Assembly (NCBI GenBank): GCA_030679035.1
Contig: JAUXTH010000116.1
Span: forward strand, 19,729 to 83,728
Direction: 5' to 3'
Source: Methylobacter sp.
GTDB lineage: Bacteria > Pseudomonadota > Gammaproteobacteria > Methylococcales > Methylomonadaceae
DNA length: 64,000 nucleotides
Part shown: piece by piece, positions 27,580 to 35,967 of the stretch
Layout: each line of letters begins with the position of its first letter
Numbering within the stretch: position 1 is the first letter of the stretch
Made by a program: the position numbers and the translations under genes
Notes under the pieces: model-generated
Told to the model about the DNA's origin: nothing
Databases searched by the model: none
What the model saw: the letters and a program-made list of their open reading frames with translations, nothing else

Positions 27580-29040
27580 ATGACCTTTTCTAAAACCCAG
27601 ATGCAGACCCAGGCATTAGGCGGAGTCGACCGGATACATTTTGTCGGCATAGGCGGCACCGGGATGAGCGGCATTGCAGAGGTGCTGTCGAACCTGGGTT
27701 ATCACGTCTCGGGTTCGGACATCAAAGAAAGCGCGGTGACCCAAAGATTGGCCGGTCTCGGCGTGGCCATCAACATCGGGCATAAACGGGAAAATATAGC
27801 CAAGGTCGATGTGGTGGTCGCTTCCAGCGCCATAGACCGCAGCAATGAAGAAATAGACGAAGCTTATATTCAACGGGTACCGGTCATTCCGCGCGCGGAA
27901 ATGCTGGCTGAGTTGATGCGTTTTCGGTTCGGCATTGCCGTAGCCGGAACCCACGGCAAGACCACAACCACCAGTTTGACTGCAAGCGTTCTGGCCGAAG
28001 GCGGACTTGATCCCACTTTTGTGATCGGCGGGCGCTTAAACAGCGCAGGTAGCAATGCCAAATTAGGCTTAGGCAATTACCTGGTTGCCGAAGCTGATGA
28101 AAGCGACGCGTCATTTTTATATTTGCAGCCGATGATGGCCATCGTCACCAATATCGACCAGGATCATATGGCGACCTATGAGGGCAGTTTTCAGCGCTTA
28201 AAGGATACCTTTATCGAGTTTCTGCACCATCTGCCGTTTTACGGGTTGGCGGTAATGTGCTTGGATGATGAAGGTGTCAGGGAGATCCTGCCGAGAATAT
28301 CCAAGCCGGTAACGACTTATGGCGTCCATGAAGATGCCGATGTGCGCGCGGTCAATATCAAGCAAGAGGGCATGCATACCTCTTTTGAAGTGTTACGCAG
28401 AGGCGACTATCCGTCGTTGCATGTCACCTTGAATATGCCCGGCTGGCATAACATGCTCAATGCGCTGGCAGCGATTTGCGTCGCCAGCAAACTGGCGGTC
28501 GATGATGCAGCCATTATCAGGAGCCTGGGTGGATTTAAAGGCATAGGCAGACGCTTTCAGATTAACGGCGATTTGCCGATGGGCCCGGGCAAACTGACTT
28601 TGGTTGATGATTACGGTCATCATCCGCGCGAGATTGCTGCGACGCTTGAAGCCTTGCGTCAGGCTTGGCCGGATCGGCGTAAAGTCATCGTTTTCCAGCC
28701 GCACCGATATACCCGCACCAGAGACTTATTTGAAGATTTCGTACAGGTGCTGTCAACCGTTGACGTGCTGATCCTGATGGACGTTTATTCGGCAGGCGAA
28801 ACGGCGATTCCCGGCGCGGACGGCAGGGCATTAAGTCGGGCCATCCGTATACGCGGACAGGTCGATCCGGTGTTTGTCGAAAACTGGGAGGAATTGCCGC
28901 AAATATTGGCAGGCATCGTCTTAGCCGATGATGTGCTCTTGACCATGGGAGCGGGCAATGTCGGGCAGATTGCCGCCCAGTTGCCGCAGTCGTTGGCTGA
29001 GGCATTGCAGGATAAGATCTCAACTGGAAATGATCTATGA
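27580..29040 (+). CDS. murC: UDP-MurNAc--L-alanine ligase MurC
   Basis: About 486 residues from ATG 27580. [18 protein letters not shown] at the N-terminus, ATP site [29 protein letters not shown] and [14 protein letters not shown] plus [12 protein letters not shown]. It makes UDP-MurNAc-L-Ala, the first ligase step. The frame runs back into murG without a stop, but homology begins only at 27580, where a GGGAGG ribosome site is placed correctly. Ends with ATGA overlap into murB. Confidence 0.97.
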   Translation: MTFSKTQMQTQALGGVDRIHFVGIGGTGMSGIAEVLSNLGYHVSGSDIKESAVTQRLAGLGVAINIGHKRENIAKVDVVVASSAIDRSNEEIDEAYIQRVPVIPRAEMLAELMRFRFGIAVAGTHGKTTTTSLTASVLAEGGLDPTFVIGGRLNSAGSNAKLGLGNYLVAEADESDASFLYLQPMMAIVTNIDQDHMATYEGSFQRLKDTFIEFLHHLPFYGLAVMCLDDEGVREILPRISKPVTTYGVHEDADVRAVNIKQEGMHTSFEVLRRGDYPSLHVTLNMPGWHNMLNALAAICVASKLAVDDAAIIRSLGGFKGIGRRFQINGDLPMGPGKLTLVDDYGHHPREIAATLEALRQAWPDRRKVIVFQPHRYTRTRDLFEDFVQVLSTVDVLILMDVYSAGETAIPGADGRALSRAIRIRGQVDPVFVENWEELPQILAGIVLADDVLLTMGAGNVGQIAAQLPQSLAEALQDKISTGNDL

Positions 29041-29909
29041 AAGGTCAATTGCTAAAACATGAAAAACTGGCGAAGTACACCAGTTGGCGCATTGGCGGCC
29101 CTGCGGATCAGTTGTACATCCCGCAGGATCGGCAAGACCTGATCGAATTTATAAAGACGCTGCCGGATTCCGAGCCGGTGTTCTGGATGGGGTTGGGCAG
29201 CAATTTACTGGTCAGGGATGGTGGTATACGCGGCACGGTGGTTAACACCAAGGGCCGGTTAAAAGAGATGGGCTTGACCGATGACGGTTCAGTTTATGTT
29301 GAAGCGGGCGTCCCCTGCGCACATGTGGCGCGTTTTTGCGGGGAACGGGGCTTGATCGGTGCGGAGTTTTTGGCGGGCATACCCGGAACCATGGGCGGAG
29401 CCTTAAAAATGAATGCAGGGGCTTTCGATGGAGAAACCTGGGCTATTGTTAAAAGCGTGGACATGCTGGACAGGTCGGGAAAGGTCACGCAGAGAAAGCC
29501 TGAGGATTTCAAGATAAGTTACCGGTCGGTCATGGGATTTGAAAACGAATGTTTTCTATCCTGCCTGCTGACTTTGCAGCAAGGCGATACGACAGCGAGC
29601 CAGCAGAAGATTAAAGGCTTATTGGAAAAACGGGGGGCGACGCAGCCGACCAATCAGCCCAGTTGCGGGTCGGTATTTAAAAACCCCCAAGGCGATTATG
29701 CGGCGCGGTTGATAGAGCAAGCCGGTTTGAAAGGCTATGCGATAGGCGGTGCGTGTGTGTCGGAAAAACATGCGAATTTTTTAATCAATACCGGCAATGC
29801 GACGGCAGCGGACATCGAGGCTCTCATTCAATATGTCCGGGACAAGGTTGAGCAACAATACGGAGTGGTCTTACAGACCGAGGTTTGTATGGTAGGTGTA
29901 GCAATATGA
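29037..29909 (+). CDS. murB: UDP-N-acetylenolpyruvoylglucosamine reductase MurB (type II)
   Basis: 290 residues, the short type II form. [54 protein letters not shown] for FAD binding, and [27 protein letters not shown] containing the catalytic Ser. It reduces enolpyruvyl-UDP-GlcNAc to UDP-MurNAc with NADPH. Overlaps murC and ddl by 4 nt each (ATGA). Confidence 0.97.
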   Translation: MKGQLLKHEKLAKYTSWRIGGPADQLYIPQDRQDLIEFIKTLPDSEPVFWMGLGSNLLVRDGGIRGTVVNTKGRLKEMGLTDDGSVYVEAGVPCAHVARFCGERGLIGAEFLAGIPGTMGGALKMNAGAFDGETWAIVKSVDMLDRSGKVTQRKPEDFKISYRSVMGFENECFLSCLLTLQQGDTTASQQKIKGLLEKRGATQPTNQPSCGSVFKNPQGDYAARLIEQAGLKGYAIGGACVSEKHANFLINTGNATAADIEALIQYVRDKVEQQYGVVLQTEVCMVGVAI

Positions 29910-30985
29910 AAGCATTGGCGTTAAATAAGCCTGAACAGTTTGGCCGTGTCGCGGTACTGATGGGCGGTTCGGCGGCGGAAAGGGAAGTCTCGTTAAGAAG
30001 CGGGGCGGCTGTTTATGAAGCCTTGAAAAATAAAGGCGTGGATGCGATTGCCGTTGATGTGACAGGCAGTCCGATTGACGCGTTGGCAGGGCTAAAGATC
30101 GACCGGGTATTTAACATTATCCACGGACGCGGCGGCGAAGATGGCGTGCTGCAAGGGGTGCTTGAAGTGCTGGGGATACCCTATACCGGCAGCGGCGTGA
30201 TGGCGTCGGCACTGACCATGGATAAGCTTAGAACCAAGTTGTGCTGGCAGGGTTACGGTCTGATCACGCCCAAGTGGTGTTTATTGCAAGACGAAACCGA
30301 TCTTGATGCCTGCATAGCAAAACTGGGTTTTCCGGTTATCGTCAAACCGGCGCAGGAAGGCTCCAGTATCGGTATGAGCAAGGCGACAAACCGGGATGAG
30401 TTGCAAAAAGCATTGGCCGTGGCGGCACAATATCGCTGCGATGTTTATGCCGAGGCCTGGGTTACCGGTAAGGAATATACCGTTGCAGTATTGGCTGGGG
30501 ACGACTGCATGGCCGCGACTGCTCCCGGCAGTCTTGCGGCATTTCCTCCATCCATGGAGGTCAGATCAGGAGGTACGACCCCAGGGATGGGGGAGGTAGA
30601 GCAATGCATGGAGCAATTGCCGAGAGTAATGCATGGAGCAATTACCGAGGCGCTGCCGGTTATTAGGCTGGAAACCCCAAATGCATTTTACGATTACGAA
30701 GCCAAATACCAGGCGACGACAACGCAATACCATTGCCCTTGCGGCCTGAGCCAGGAGCAGGAACAGTTGCTAAGGGATTTGGCGGTAACGGCCTGCAAGG
30801 TGGTTGGCGTTAAAGGTTGGGGACGGGTGGATGTATTTATCGACGACTTAGGGCAGTATCAGTTGATTGAAGTGAATACGGTTCCCGGCATGACCGACCA
30901 CAGCTTGGTGCCGATGGCGGCGAGACAGGCGGGTATGGATTTTGAGGAATTGGTCTGGCGCATTCTGGAAACCAGTTGCGGGTAA
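29906..30985 (+). CDS. ddl: D-alanine--D-alanine ligase with a ~47-residue repeat-derived insert
   Basis: 359 residues against about 305-310 for DdlB. ATP-grasp enzyme: RVAVLMGGSAAEREVSLRSG, FNIIHGRGGEDG, PYTGSGVMASALTMDK, FPVIVKPAQEGSSIGM, RVDVFID and LIEVNTVPGMTDHSLVP. It supplies D-Ala-D-Ala to MurF. Between YTVAVLAGD and EALPVIRLETPNAFYDYEAKY, adjacent in relatives, lies a foreign segment containing AFPPSMEVRS and GMGEVEQCMEQLP, encoded by 30508-30648. It falls in a surface connection just before the active-site region, so activity is likely but should not be assumed. The start overlaps murB (ATGA). Confidence 0.95.
   Translation: MKALALNKPEQFGRVAVLMGGSAAEREVSLRSGAAVYEALKNKGVDAIAVDVTGSPIDALAGLKIDRVFNIIHGRGGEDGVLQGVLEVLGIPYTGSGVMASALTMDKLRTKLCWQGYGLITPKWCLLQDETDLDACIAKLGFPVIVKPAQEGSSIGMSKATNRDELQKALAVAAQYRCDVYAEAWVTGKEYTVAVLAGDDCMAATAPGSLAAFPPSMEVRSGGTTPGMGEVEQCMEQLPRVMHGAITEALPVIRLETPNAFYDYEAKYQATTTQYHCPCGLSQEQEQLLRDLAVTACKVVGVKGWGRVDVFIDDLGQYQLIEVNTVPGMTDHSLVPMAARQAGMDFEELVWRILETSCG
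30508..30650. repeat. in-frame palindromic repeat inside ddl
   Basis: 30537-30565 is identical to the reverse complement of lpoA 14258-14286; 30568-30620 matches the reverse complement of the element after rnpB. It contains CCTCCATCCATGGAGG and a 25-bp tandem duplication (30601-30625 and 30626-30650, 22 of 25 identical). No stop in the ddl frame. Confidence 0.88.
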
Positions 30986-31009
30986 TGGTAGATGACCGGT
31001 AATTATTTG

Positions 31010-31081
31010 GCCACAGATGAACACGGATTATACGGATTGCTTGTGCAGTTTATCCGTGCTCATAAGTGTTCATCTGTGGCT
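31010..31081. repeat. inverted repeat between ddl and ftsQ
   Basis: Left arm GCCACAGATGAACACGGAT and right arm CATAAGTGTTCATCTGTGGC pair over about 18 bp around an AT-rich loop. It ends 8 nt before the ftsQ ATG. Confidence 0.85.
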
Positions 31082-31089
31082 GAACATTT

Positions 31090-31851
31090 ATGAAGGCCGT
31101 AGCAAAAATCATATTCACCGTATTGCTGTTGGCTGGACTGGTTTGGATGGCGGGTGTTGGCGTCAAGCGTATCCCGATTAAATATGTGCGTACCGAAGGG
31201 GTTTTTCAATACCTCAGCAAGGACGAGATAAAAACGGCTTTGCAGCCCTTGGTGATGACCGGTTTTTTCGATGCCGATATGCAGGCCATACATCAGGCGG
31301 TTTCGGAATTGACCTGGGTGGATACCGTTACGGTCAAACGGGTCTGGCCCGATGCGATTGACATAAAAATACGCGAAAAGAAGCCCTATGTGCGCTGGGG
31401 TCAACAAAGACTGGTCAGCGCACGGGGCGAGATTATTACACCGAAAAACATAGAACCGTTTAAGACCTTACCGATATTGCAAGGACCCGAATTGCAGCAG
31501 GTAAAGACGTTGGAAATAATGAAGGGTGTTAACACGGCATTAGCCGATCAGTCGATGAAAATGGCGGAGTTTACGATTAATGACCGGTGGGCGTGGAAGA
31601 TCAAATTAACAACAGGTTTGGAAATACTGTTGGGACGAAATGAACAGCTAAAGAAGTTACAGCGTTTTTTAAAAACGCTGGAAGTACTAGGACAAGAGCA
31701 GGTTGAGAAAATAGCAATAGTCGATTTGAGGTATCCCAATGGCTATGCGGTTTCATGGAAACCGGGAACTGAAGAAATCGACTGGTCGCATCGGTTCCAT
31801 ACCGATAGCGACACTTCCACCATCCTTGGTGGTCGGAAGAATAATGGCTGA
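31090..31851 (+). CDS. ftsQ: cell division protein FtsQ with repeat-derived C-terminal tail
   Basis: 253 residues: membrane helix at about 5-23, POTRA domain (about 30-105, starting IKYVRTEGVFQYLSKDEI) and the FtsQ/DivIB beta domain to about 230. It links FtsK and the FtsLB-FtsWI core in the periplasm. The last 21 residues (SHRFHTDSDTSTILGG and on) come from a dispersed repeat at 31784-31848 shared with ftsI and lpoA. There is no recognisable Shine-Dalgarno; the ATG follows an inverted repeat by 8 nt, so expression may depend on read-through or repeat folding. Confidence 0.93.
   Translation: MKAVAKIIFTVLLLAGLVWMAGVGVKRIPIKYVRTEGVFQYLSKDEIKTALQPLVMTGFFDADMQAIHQAVSELTWVDTVTVKRVWPDAIDIKIREKKPYVRWGQQRLVSARGEIITPKNIEPFKTLPILQGPELQQVKTLEIMKGVNTALADQSMKMAEFTINDRWAWKIKLTTGLEILLGRNEQLKKLQRFLKTLEVLGQEQVEKIAIVDLRYPNGYAVSWKPGTEEIDWSHRFHTDSDTSTILGGRKNNG
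31784..31848. repeat. in-frame repeat at the ftsQ 3' end
   Basis: 31787-31806 is identical to lpoA 14229-14248 (20 nt), followed by GCGACACTTCCACC and the palindrome CCACCATCCTTGGTGG. The ftsQ stop codon follows within 3 nt. Confidence 0.75.
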
Positions 31852-31904
31852 ACCTCAACGTGAAACAGATGGTTAATTGGAAAAGTTAATGCAGAGTAAA
31901 CAAA

Positions 31905-33131
31905 ATGGCTAAAAAAACAGAGCGTAATTTAATAGTCGGGCTGGACATCGGCACGTCAAAGGTCGCCGCTATTGTTGGAGAGCTCAGCAGTGATGGCAAT
32001 ATAGAAATCATCGGCATTGGCTCAACACCATCGCGAGGCTTGAAAAAAGGCGTCGTGGTGAATCTGGAATCGACCGTGCAATCCATACAGCGTGCTATTG
32101 AAGAGGCTGAATTAATGGCAGGATGCCAGATCAAGTCGGTTTATGCGGGCATTGCGGGCAGTCATATCAGAAGCCTTAATTCTCACGGTATCGTGGCTAT
32201 TAAGGACAAGGAAGTGACCCAGTATGACATAGACAGGGTGATCGATTCGGCCCGCGCCGTGGCAATTCCTGCGGATCAGAAAATTCTGCATATTCTGCCG
32301 CAGGAGTTTGTGATCGATCTTCAAGAAGGCATCAAGGAGCCTATCGGGATGTCGGGCATTCGGCTGGAGGCCAAGGTGCACATGGTCACCGGCAGTGTCA
32401 GCGCGTCGCAAAATATCGTCAAGTGCATCCGGCGCTGCGGCCTGGAAGTCGAGGACATTGTGCTGGAGCAATTGGCATCCTGCAATTCGGTGCTGACCGA
32501 AGATGAAAAGGAATTGGGCGTTTGCCTGATCGATATTGGCGGCGGCACTACGGATATCGCGATTTTTGTCGAGGGCGCGATAAAGCATACCGCAGTGATT
32601 CCGATAGCGGGCGATCAGGTGACCAATGATATTGCAGTCGCACTGCGGACGCCGACGCTGAATGCCGAGGACATCAAACGCAAATATGCCTGCGCTTTAA
32701 CGCAGTTGGCGAATGTTGATGAGGTTATTGAGGTGCCCAGTATCGGCGACAGGGCGCCACGCAAGATTTCAACGCAAAATCTGGCTGAGATTATTGAGCC
32801 TCGCTATGAAGAGTTGATGCTTCTGGTTCAATCGGAACTAAGACGTAGCGGATTTGAAGAATTGATTGCCGCCGGGATTGTGTTAACGGGCGGCAGTTCG
32901 AAAGTAATGGGATTGATCGACTTGGCGGAAGAGATTTTCCATATGCCTGTGCGGATGGGCGGACCGCAAAATGTGACAGGGTTAACCGAGGTGGTTAAAA
33001 ACCCGATCCACTCCACAGGGGTCGGATTGTTAATGTATGGCAAAGATCACCAGGGTGTGGGCAGAAGCATTGATTCTGACGGCCCCAGCGTGTTCTCAAG
33101 AATGAAGAACTGGTTTCAGGGTAATTTTTAA
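31905..33131 (+). CDS. ftsA: cell division protein FtsA
   Basis: 408 residues. Actin-like ATPase: LIVGLDIGTSKVAAIVGE (phosphate 1), inserted 1C (SHS2) domain near residues 85-165, VCLIDIGGGTTDIAIF (phosphate 2) and GIVLTGGSSKVMGL (adenosine motif). The C-terminal RMKNWFQGNF is the amphipathic membrane-targeting helix. It tethers FtsZ to the inner membrane and recruits the divisome. Confidence 0.97.
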   Translation: MAKKTERNLIVGLDIGTSKVAAIVGELSSDGNIEIIGIGSTPSRGLKKGVVVNLESTVQSIQRAIEEAELMAGCQIKSVYAGIAGSHIRSLNSHGIVAIKDKEVTQYDIDRVIDSARAVAIPADQKILHILPQEFVIDLQEGIKEPIGMSGIRLEAKVHMVTGSVSASQNIVKCIRRCGLEVEDIVLEQLASCNSVLTEDEKELGVCLIDIGGGTTDIAIFVEGAIKHTAVIPIAGDQVTNDIAVALRTPTLNAEDIKRKYACALTQLANVDEVIEVPSIGDRAPRKISTQNLAEIIEPRYEELMLLVQSELRRSGFEELIAAGIVLTGGSSKVMGLIDLAEEIFHMPVRMGGPQNVTGLTEVVKNPIHSTGVGLLMYGKDHQGVGRSIDSDGPSVFSRMKNWFQGNF

Positions 33132-33162
33132 TAATTTTTGTAATAATTAAGGGGCAACGGTT

Positions 33163-34338
33163 ATGGCTATGAAATACGAATTAATGGATATGAGTAACGA
33201 ACATGCGGTCATCAAAGTTATCGGTGTTGGCGGCGGCGGCGGCAATGCAGTCAGTCACATGGTCGGTAATCTTGTCGAGGGTGTTGAATTCATCTGTGCA
33301 AATACCGATGCACAGGCATTAAGAAAGCTAAACATTGATACGATAATCCAGTTAGGCGTCGAATTAACCAAGGGATTGGGTGCAGGCACCAATCCTGAAG
33401 TCGGCAGAATGGCGGCAGACGAAAACAAAGAGCGCATCAGAGAAGTTTTGCAGGGCGCTGACATGGTGTTCCTGACTGCCGGCATGGGCGGCGGCACCGG
33501 CACTGGAGCGATTCCGGTGATTGCCGAAATTGCCAGAGGCATGGGCATACTGACGGTTGCCGTGGTGACCAAACCTTTTTCATTTGAAGGCAAAAAGAAA
33601 CTGGCAACTGCGGAGCAAGGCATAGCAGAGCTTGAAAGGTTCGTAGACTCCTTGATCATCATTCCGAATCAAAAATTATTGCCGGTACTGGGCAACGATG
33701 TGTCTTTGATCAATGCATTTAAAGCGGCTAATGACGTGTTATTGGATGCCGTACAGGGCATTACCGAACTTATCGTTCATCCAGGCATGATTAACGTCGA
33801 TTTTGCCGATGTCAGAACCGTGATGTCCGGCATGGGGGCTGCGATTATGGGCACAGGTTCGGCAAAAGGCGAATACCGGGCGCGGGAAGCGGCTGAGAAA
33901 GCCATTGCCTGTCCATTGCTGGAAGACATTAATTTACAAGGTGCGCGCGGTATTTTGGTGAATATTTCTGCCGCAGACATGGGTATAGCCGAGTTTGATG
34001 AGGTCGGTAATATTGTTCACGAATTTGCTTCGGAAGATGCAGTTATCAAAATCGGCATGTCTATTAACCCTGAGTTGGGCGATGAGATTAAAGTGACTGT
34101 GGTGGCTACAGGCATGGGCTTGCCATCCCGAGTGGTTAAACTTGCGCCCAAAGCATCGGTCGGGTTCATGAATCAAAATGTGGCTGGTGAAGCCAATTAT
34201 GAAGGCCTGGATAAACCTACGGTTATGCGTCAAAACAAAACCGAAGGCAGAGAAACGCGTTTTGGCGCCCAGCCGAAAAAAGACATGGATTTAGATTATC
34301 TGGATATTCCAGCTTTTCTAAGACGTCAAGCTGACTAG
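33163..34338 (+). CDS. ftsZ: cell division GTPase FtsZ
   Basis: 391 residues. GTP-binding motifs: VGGGGGNAVSHM near residue 19, the tubulin signature GGGTGTGA near 108, and NVDFADVRTVMSGMG (synergy loop region, T7). The C-terminal YLDIPAFLRRQAD is the conserved peptide binding FtsA and ZipA. It forms the Z ring. A strong AAGGGG ribosome site precedes ATG 33163, 31 nt after ftsA. Confidence 0.98.
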   Translation: MAMKYELMDMSNEHAVIKVIGVGGGGGNAVSHMVGNLVEGVEFICANTDAQALRKLNIDTIIQLGVELTKGLGAGTNPEVGRMAADENKERIREVLQGADMVFLTAGMGGGTGTGAIPVIAEIARGMGILTVAVVTKPFSFEGKKKLATAEQGIAELERFVDSLIIIPNQKLLPVLGNDVSLINAFKAANDVLLDAVQGITELIVHPGMINVDFADVRTVMSGMGAAIMGTGSAKGEYRAREAAEKAIACPLLEDINLQGARGILVNISAADMGIAEFDEVGNIVHEFASEDAVIKIGMSINPELGDEIKVTVVATGMGLPSRVVKLAPKASVGFMNQNVAGEANYEGLDKPTVMRQNKTEGRETRFGAQPKKDMDLDYLDIPAFLRRQAD

Positions 34339-34426
34339 TGAGTCCAAGTACAAAGGATTCAGTCTTCGGGTCTGATTGTGGTAAAATTTGTGTTTTTTGC
34401 CCTCTTTACTTAGCGTTATTTATTTT

Positions 34427-35350
34427 ATGATTAAACAGCGAACTTTAAAAAACACAATCAGGGCAACAGGTGTAGGTCTGCACACGGGCGATAAAGTTTA
34501 TTTAACTTTACGCCCGGCTGAGGCGAATACCGGAATTAAATTTCGCAGAGTCGATTTGGATACGCCGGTGACCATTGACGCAACGCCCGAAAATGTTGGC
34601 GAAACCGTACTGTCGACAACGCTGGTTGCAGGCGATGTCAAAATATCAACCATCGAGCATCTGCTTTCGGCTTTTGCCGGATTAGGCATAGACAATGCAA
34701 TTATCGATGTCAGTGCCGCAGAGGTTCCGATTATGGATGGCAGCGCAGGGCCTTTTGTCTTCCTGTTACAGTCGGCGGGAGTTGAAGAGCAAGATAGTCC
34801 GAAGCAGTATATCCGTATAAAGCGCAGCATAAAAGTTGAGGATGGCGACAAATGGGCGGCTTTTGAGCCATTTGAAGGCTTCAAGGTTACTTTTACGATT
34901 GATTTTCAACACCCGGCTTTTGAGGAGCATGTAAAAACCGCCACGATGGACTTTTCGTCGACTACTTTTGTCAAGGAAGTGAGTCGGGCCAGGACTTTCG
35001 GCTTCATGAAAGATATTGAAATGTTGCAGAAAAATAACCTGGCGTTGGGCGGGAGCCTTGAAAATGCGATTGTGGTCGATGATGATAAAGTTATCAACGA
35101 AGACGGTCTGCGCTATGCGGATGAATTTGTTAAACATAAAATTCTTGATGCGATAGGCGATTTATATCTCTTAGGGCATAGCCTGATAGGCGAGTTTACC
35201 GGCTATAAATCGGGCCATGGCTTGAACAATAAATTACTGCGCGCTTTATTGAATGATAAGGACGCCTGGGAAATGGTCACCTTTGACGATGAAGAAAATG
35301 CCCCGATTTCCTTTATGCGTTCGGCGGAATCACCCAGGTCTGCTGCATAA
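34427..35350 (+). CDS. lpxC: UDP-3-O-acyl-N-acetylglucosamine deacetylase
   Basis: About 307 residues from ATG 34427 ([19 protein letters not shown]). Zinc ligands are visible: His in [12 protein letters not shown] near residue 78, and [14 protein letters not shown] with His and Asp near 238-242. It carries out the first committed step of lipid A synthesis. The frame is open for 13 codons more upstream, but family starts align to 34427. Its 3' end overlaps the convergent DUF721 gene by 21 nt. Confidence 0.97.
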   Translation: MIKQRTLKNTIRATGVGLHTGDKVYLTLRPAEANTGIKFRRVDLDTPVTIDATPENVGETVLSTTLVAGDVKISTIEHLLSAFAGLGIDNAIIDVSAAEVPIMDGSAGPFVFLLQSAGVEEQDSPKQYIRIKRSIKVEDGDKWAAFEPFEGFKVTFTIDFQHPAFEEHVKTATMDFSSTTFVKEVSRARTFGFMKDIEMLQKNNLALGGSLENAIVVDDDKVINEDGLRYADEFVKHKILDAIGDLYLLGHSLIGEFTGYKSGHGLNNKLLRALLNDKDAWEMVTFDDEENAPISFMRSAESPRSAA

Positions 35351-35803
35351 GGCCGACAGCTTTGCCAGCGTTGCACTCAGTTTCTGCAGCGACAGTTTCA
35401 ATTGCTCATCCGAAATGGTGAGACTCTGATCATGGATCAGCGCTATTTTTTCTGCCGAGGGAATGATCGGCGTCCGTTCGGGTAGAGATGTTGCAGACAG
35501 CACCTCTACCCTCACTTTAATCTGCATAATCGAGACCGACTCCCGGGTTACCGGAGCGATAGCAGCGAGAATCGCGCTGTTGTAAAAGCGCAGTTGGGAA
35601 GCCCAGGCGGCTGTGTCGGTATAAACCAGCAGTTTCTTGCCGTTAATAACGCAGTGCACCGCATGTTCGGCTAGCCCTGCCGGCAACACCTCATGAATCC
35701 GCTGCAGAACCCGTTTTTGCTGATCAATCTGGCTATAAAAGTGAGCGATGGTGCGGTTCGGGAACGATAGCGCCGCTTTGAAGGGAGTTGGTTTTTTTGC
35801 CAT
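35330..35803 (-). CDS. DUF721 / DciA-like protein
   Basis: 157 residues. The N-terminal half (about 15-105) has the DUF721 pattern seen in Dci[40 protein letters not shown], then [11 protein letters not shown]. DciA is the DnaB helicase loader in bacteria lacking DnaC/DnaI. A DUF721 gene next to lpxC is common in gammaproteobacteria outside the enterics (where secM occupies the site). The C-terminal third is a helical, poorly conserved tail. The tail-to-tail overlap with lpxC is 21 nt. Confidence 0.82.
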   Translation of the reverse strand: MAKKPTPFKAALSFPNRTIAHFYSQIDQQKRVLQRIHEVLPAGLAEHAVHCVINGKKLLVYTDTAAWASQLRFYNSAILAAIAPVTRESVSIMQIKVRVEVLSATSLPERTPIIPSAEKIALIHDQSLTISDEQLKLSLQKLSATLAKLSALCSRPG

Positions 35804-35967
35804 AAGTATTCGTCTGTCAATGCGGGTCGAAAAGTCTTACCGGGTTATTGGTTTATCCGGCATAGTGGGATATAGTTGGTTCCAGTAAGGGAATAAGTCG
35901 CTGTAATGTAATAATTCGTCAGTATCATATCCACAAACATCCAGAAAGATAAAGCCAGGGAGATAAA

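Noticed and set aside
30601..30650. CRISPR-like direct repeat
   Set aside because: Only two adjacent copies with no spacers, inside ddl; a tandem duplication instead.
35804..35967. Sigma-54 promoter for the hox operon
   Set aside because: No convincing GG-N10-GC -24/-12 element was found; TTGGTT and TGTAAT are spaced by 20 nt, too weak to call.
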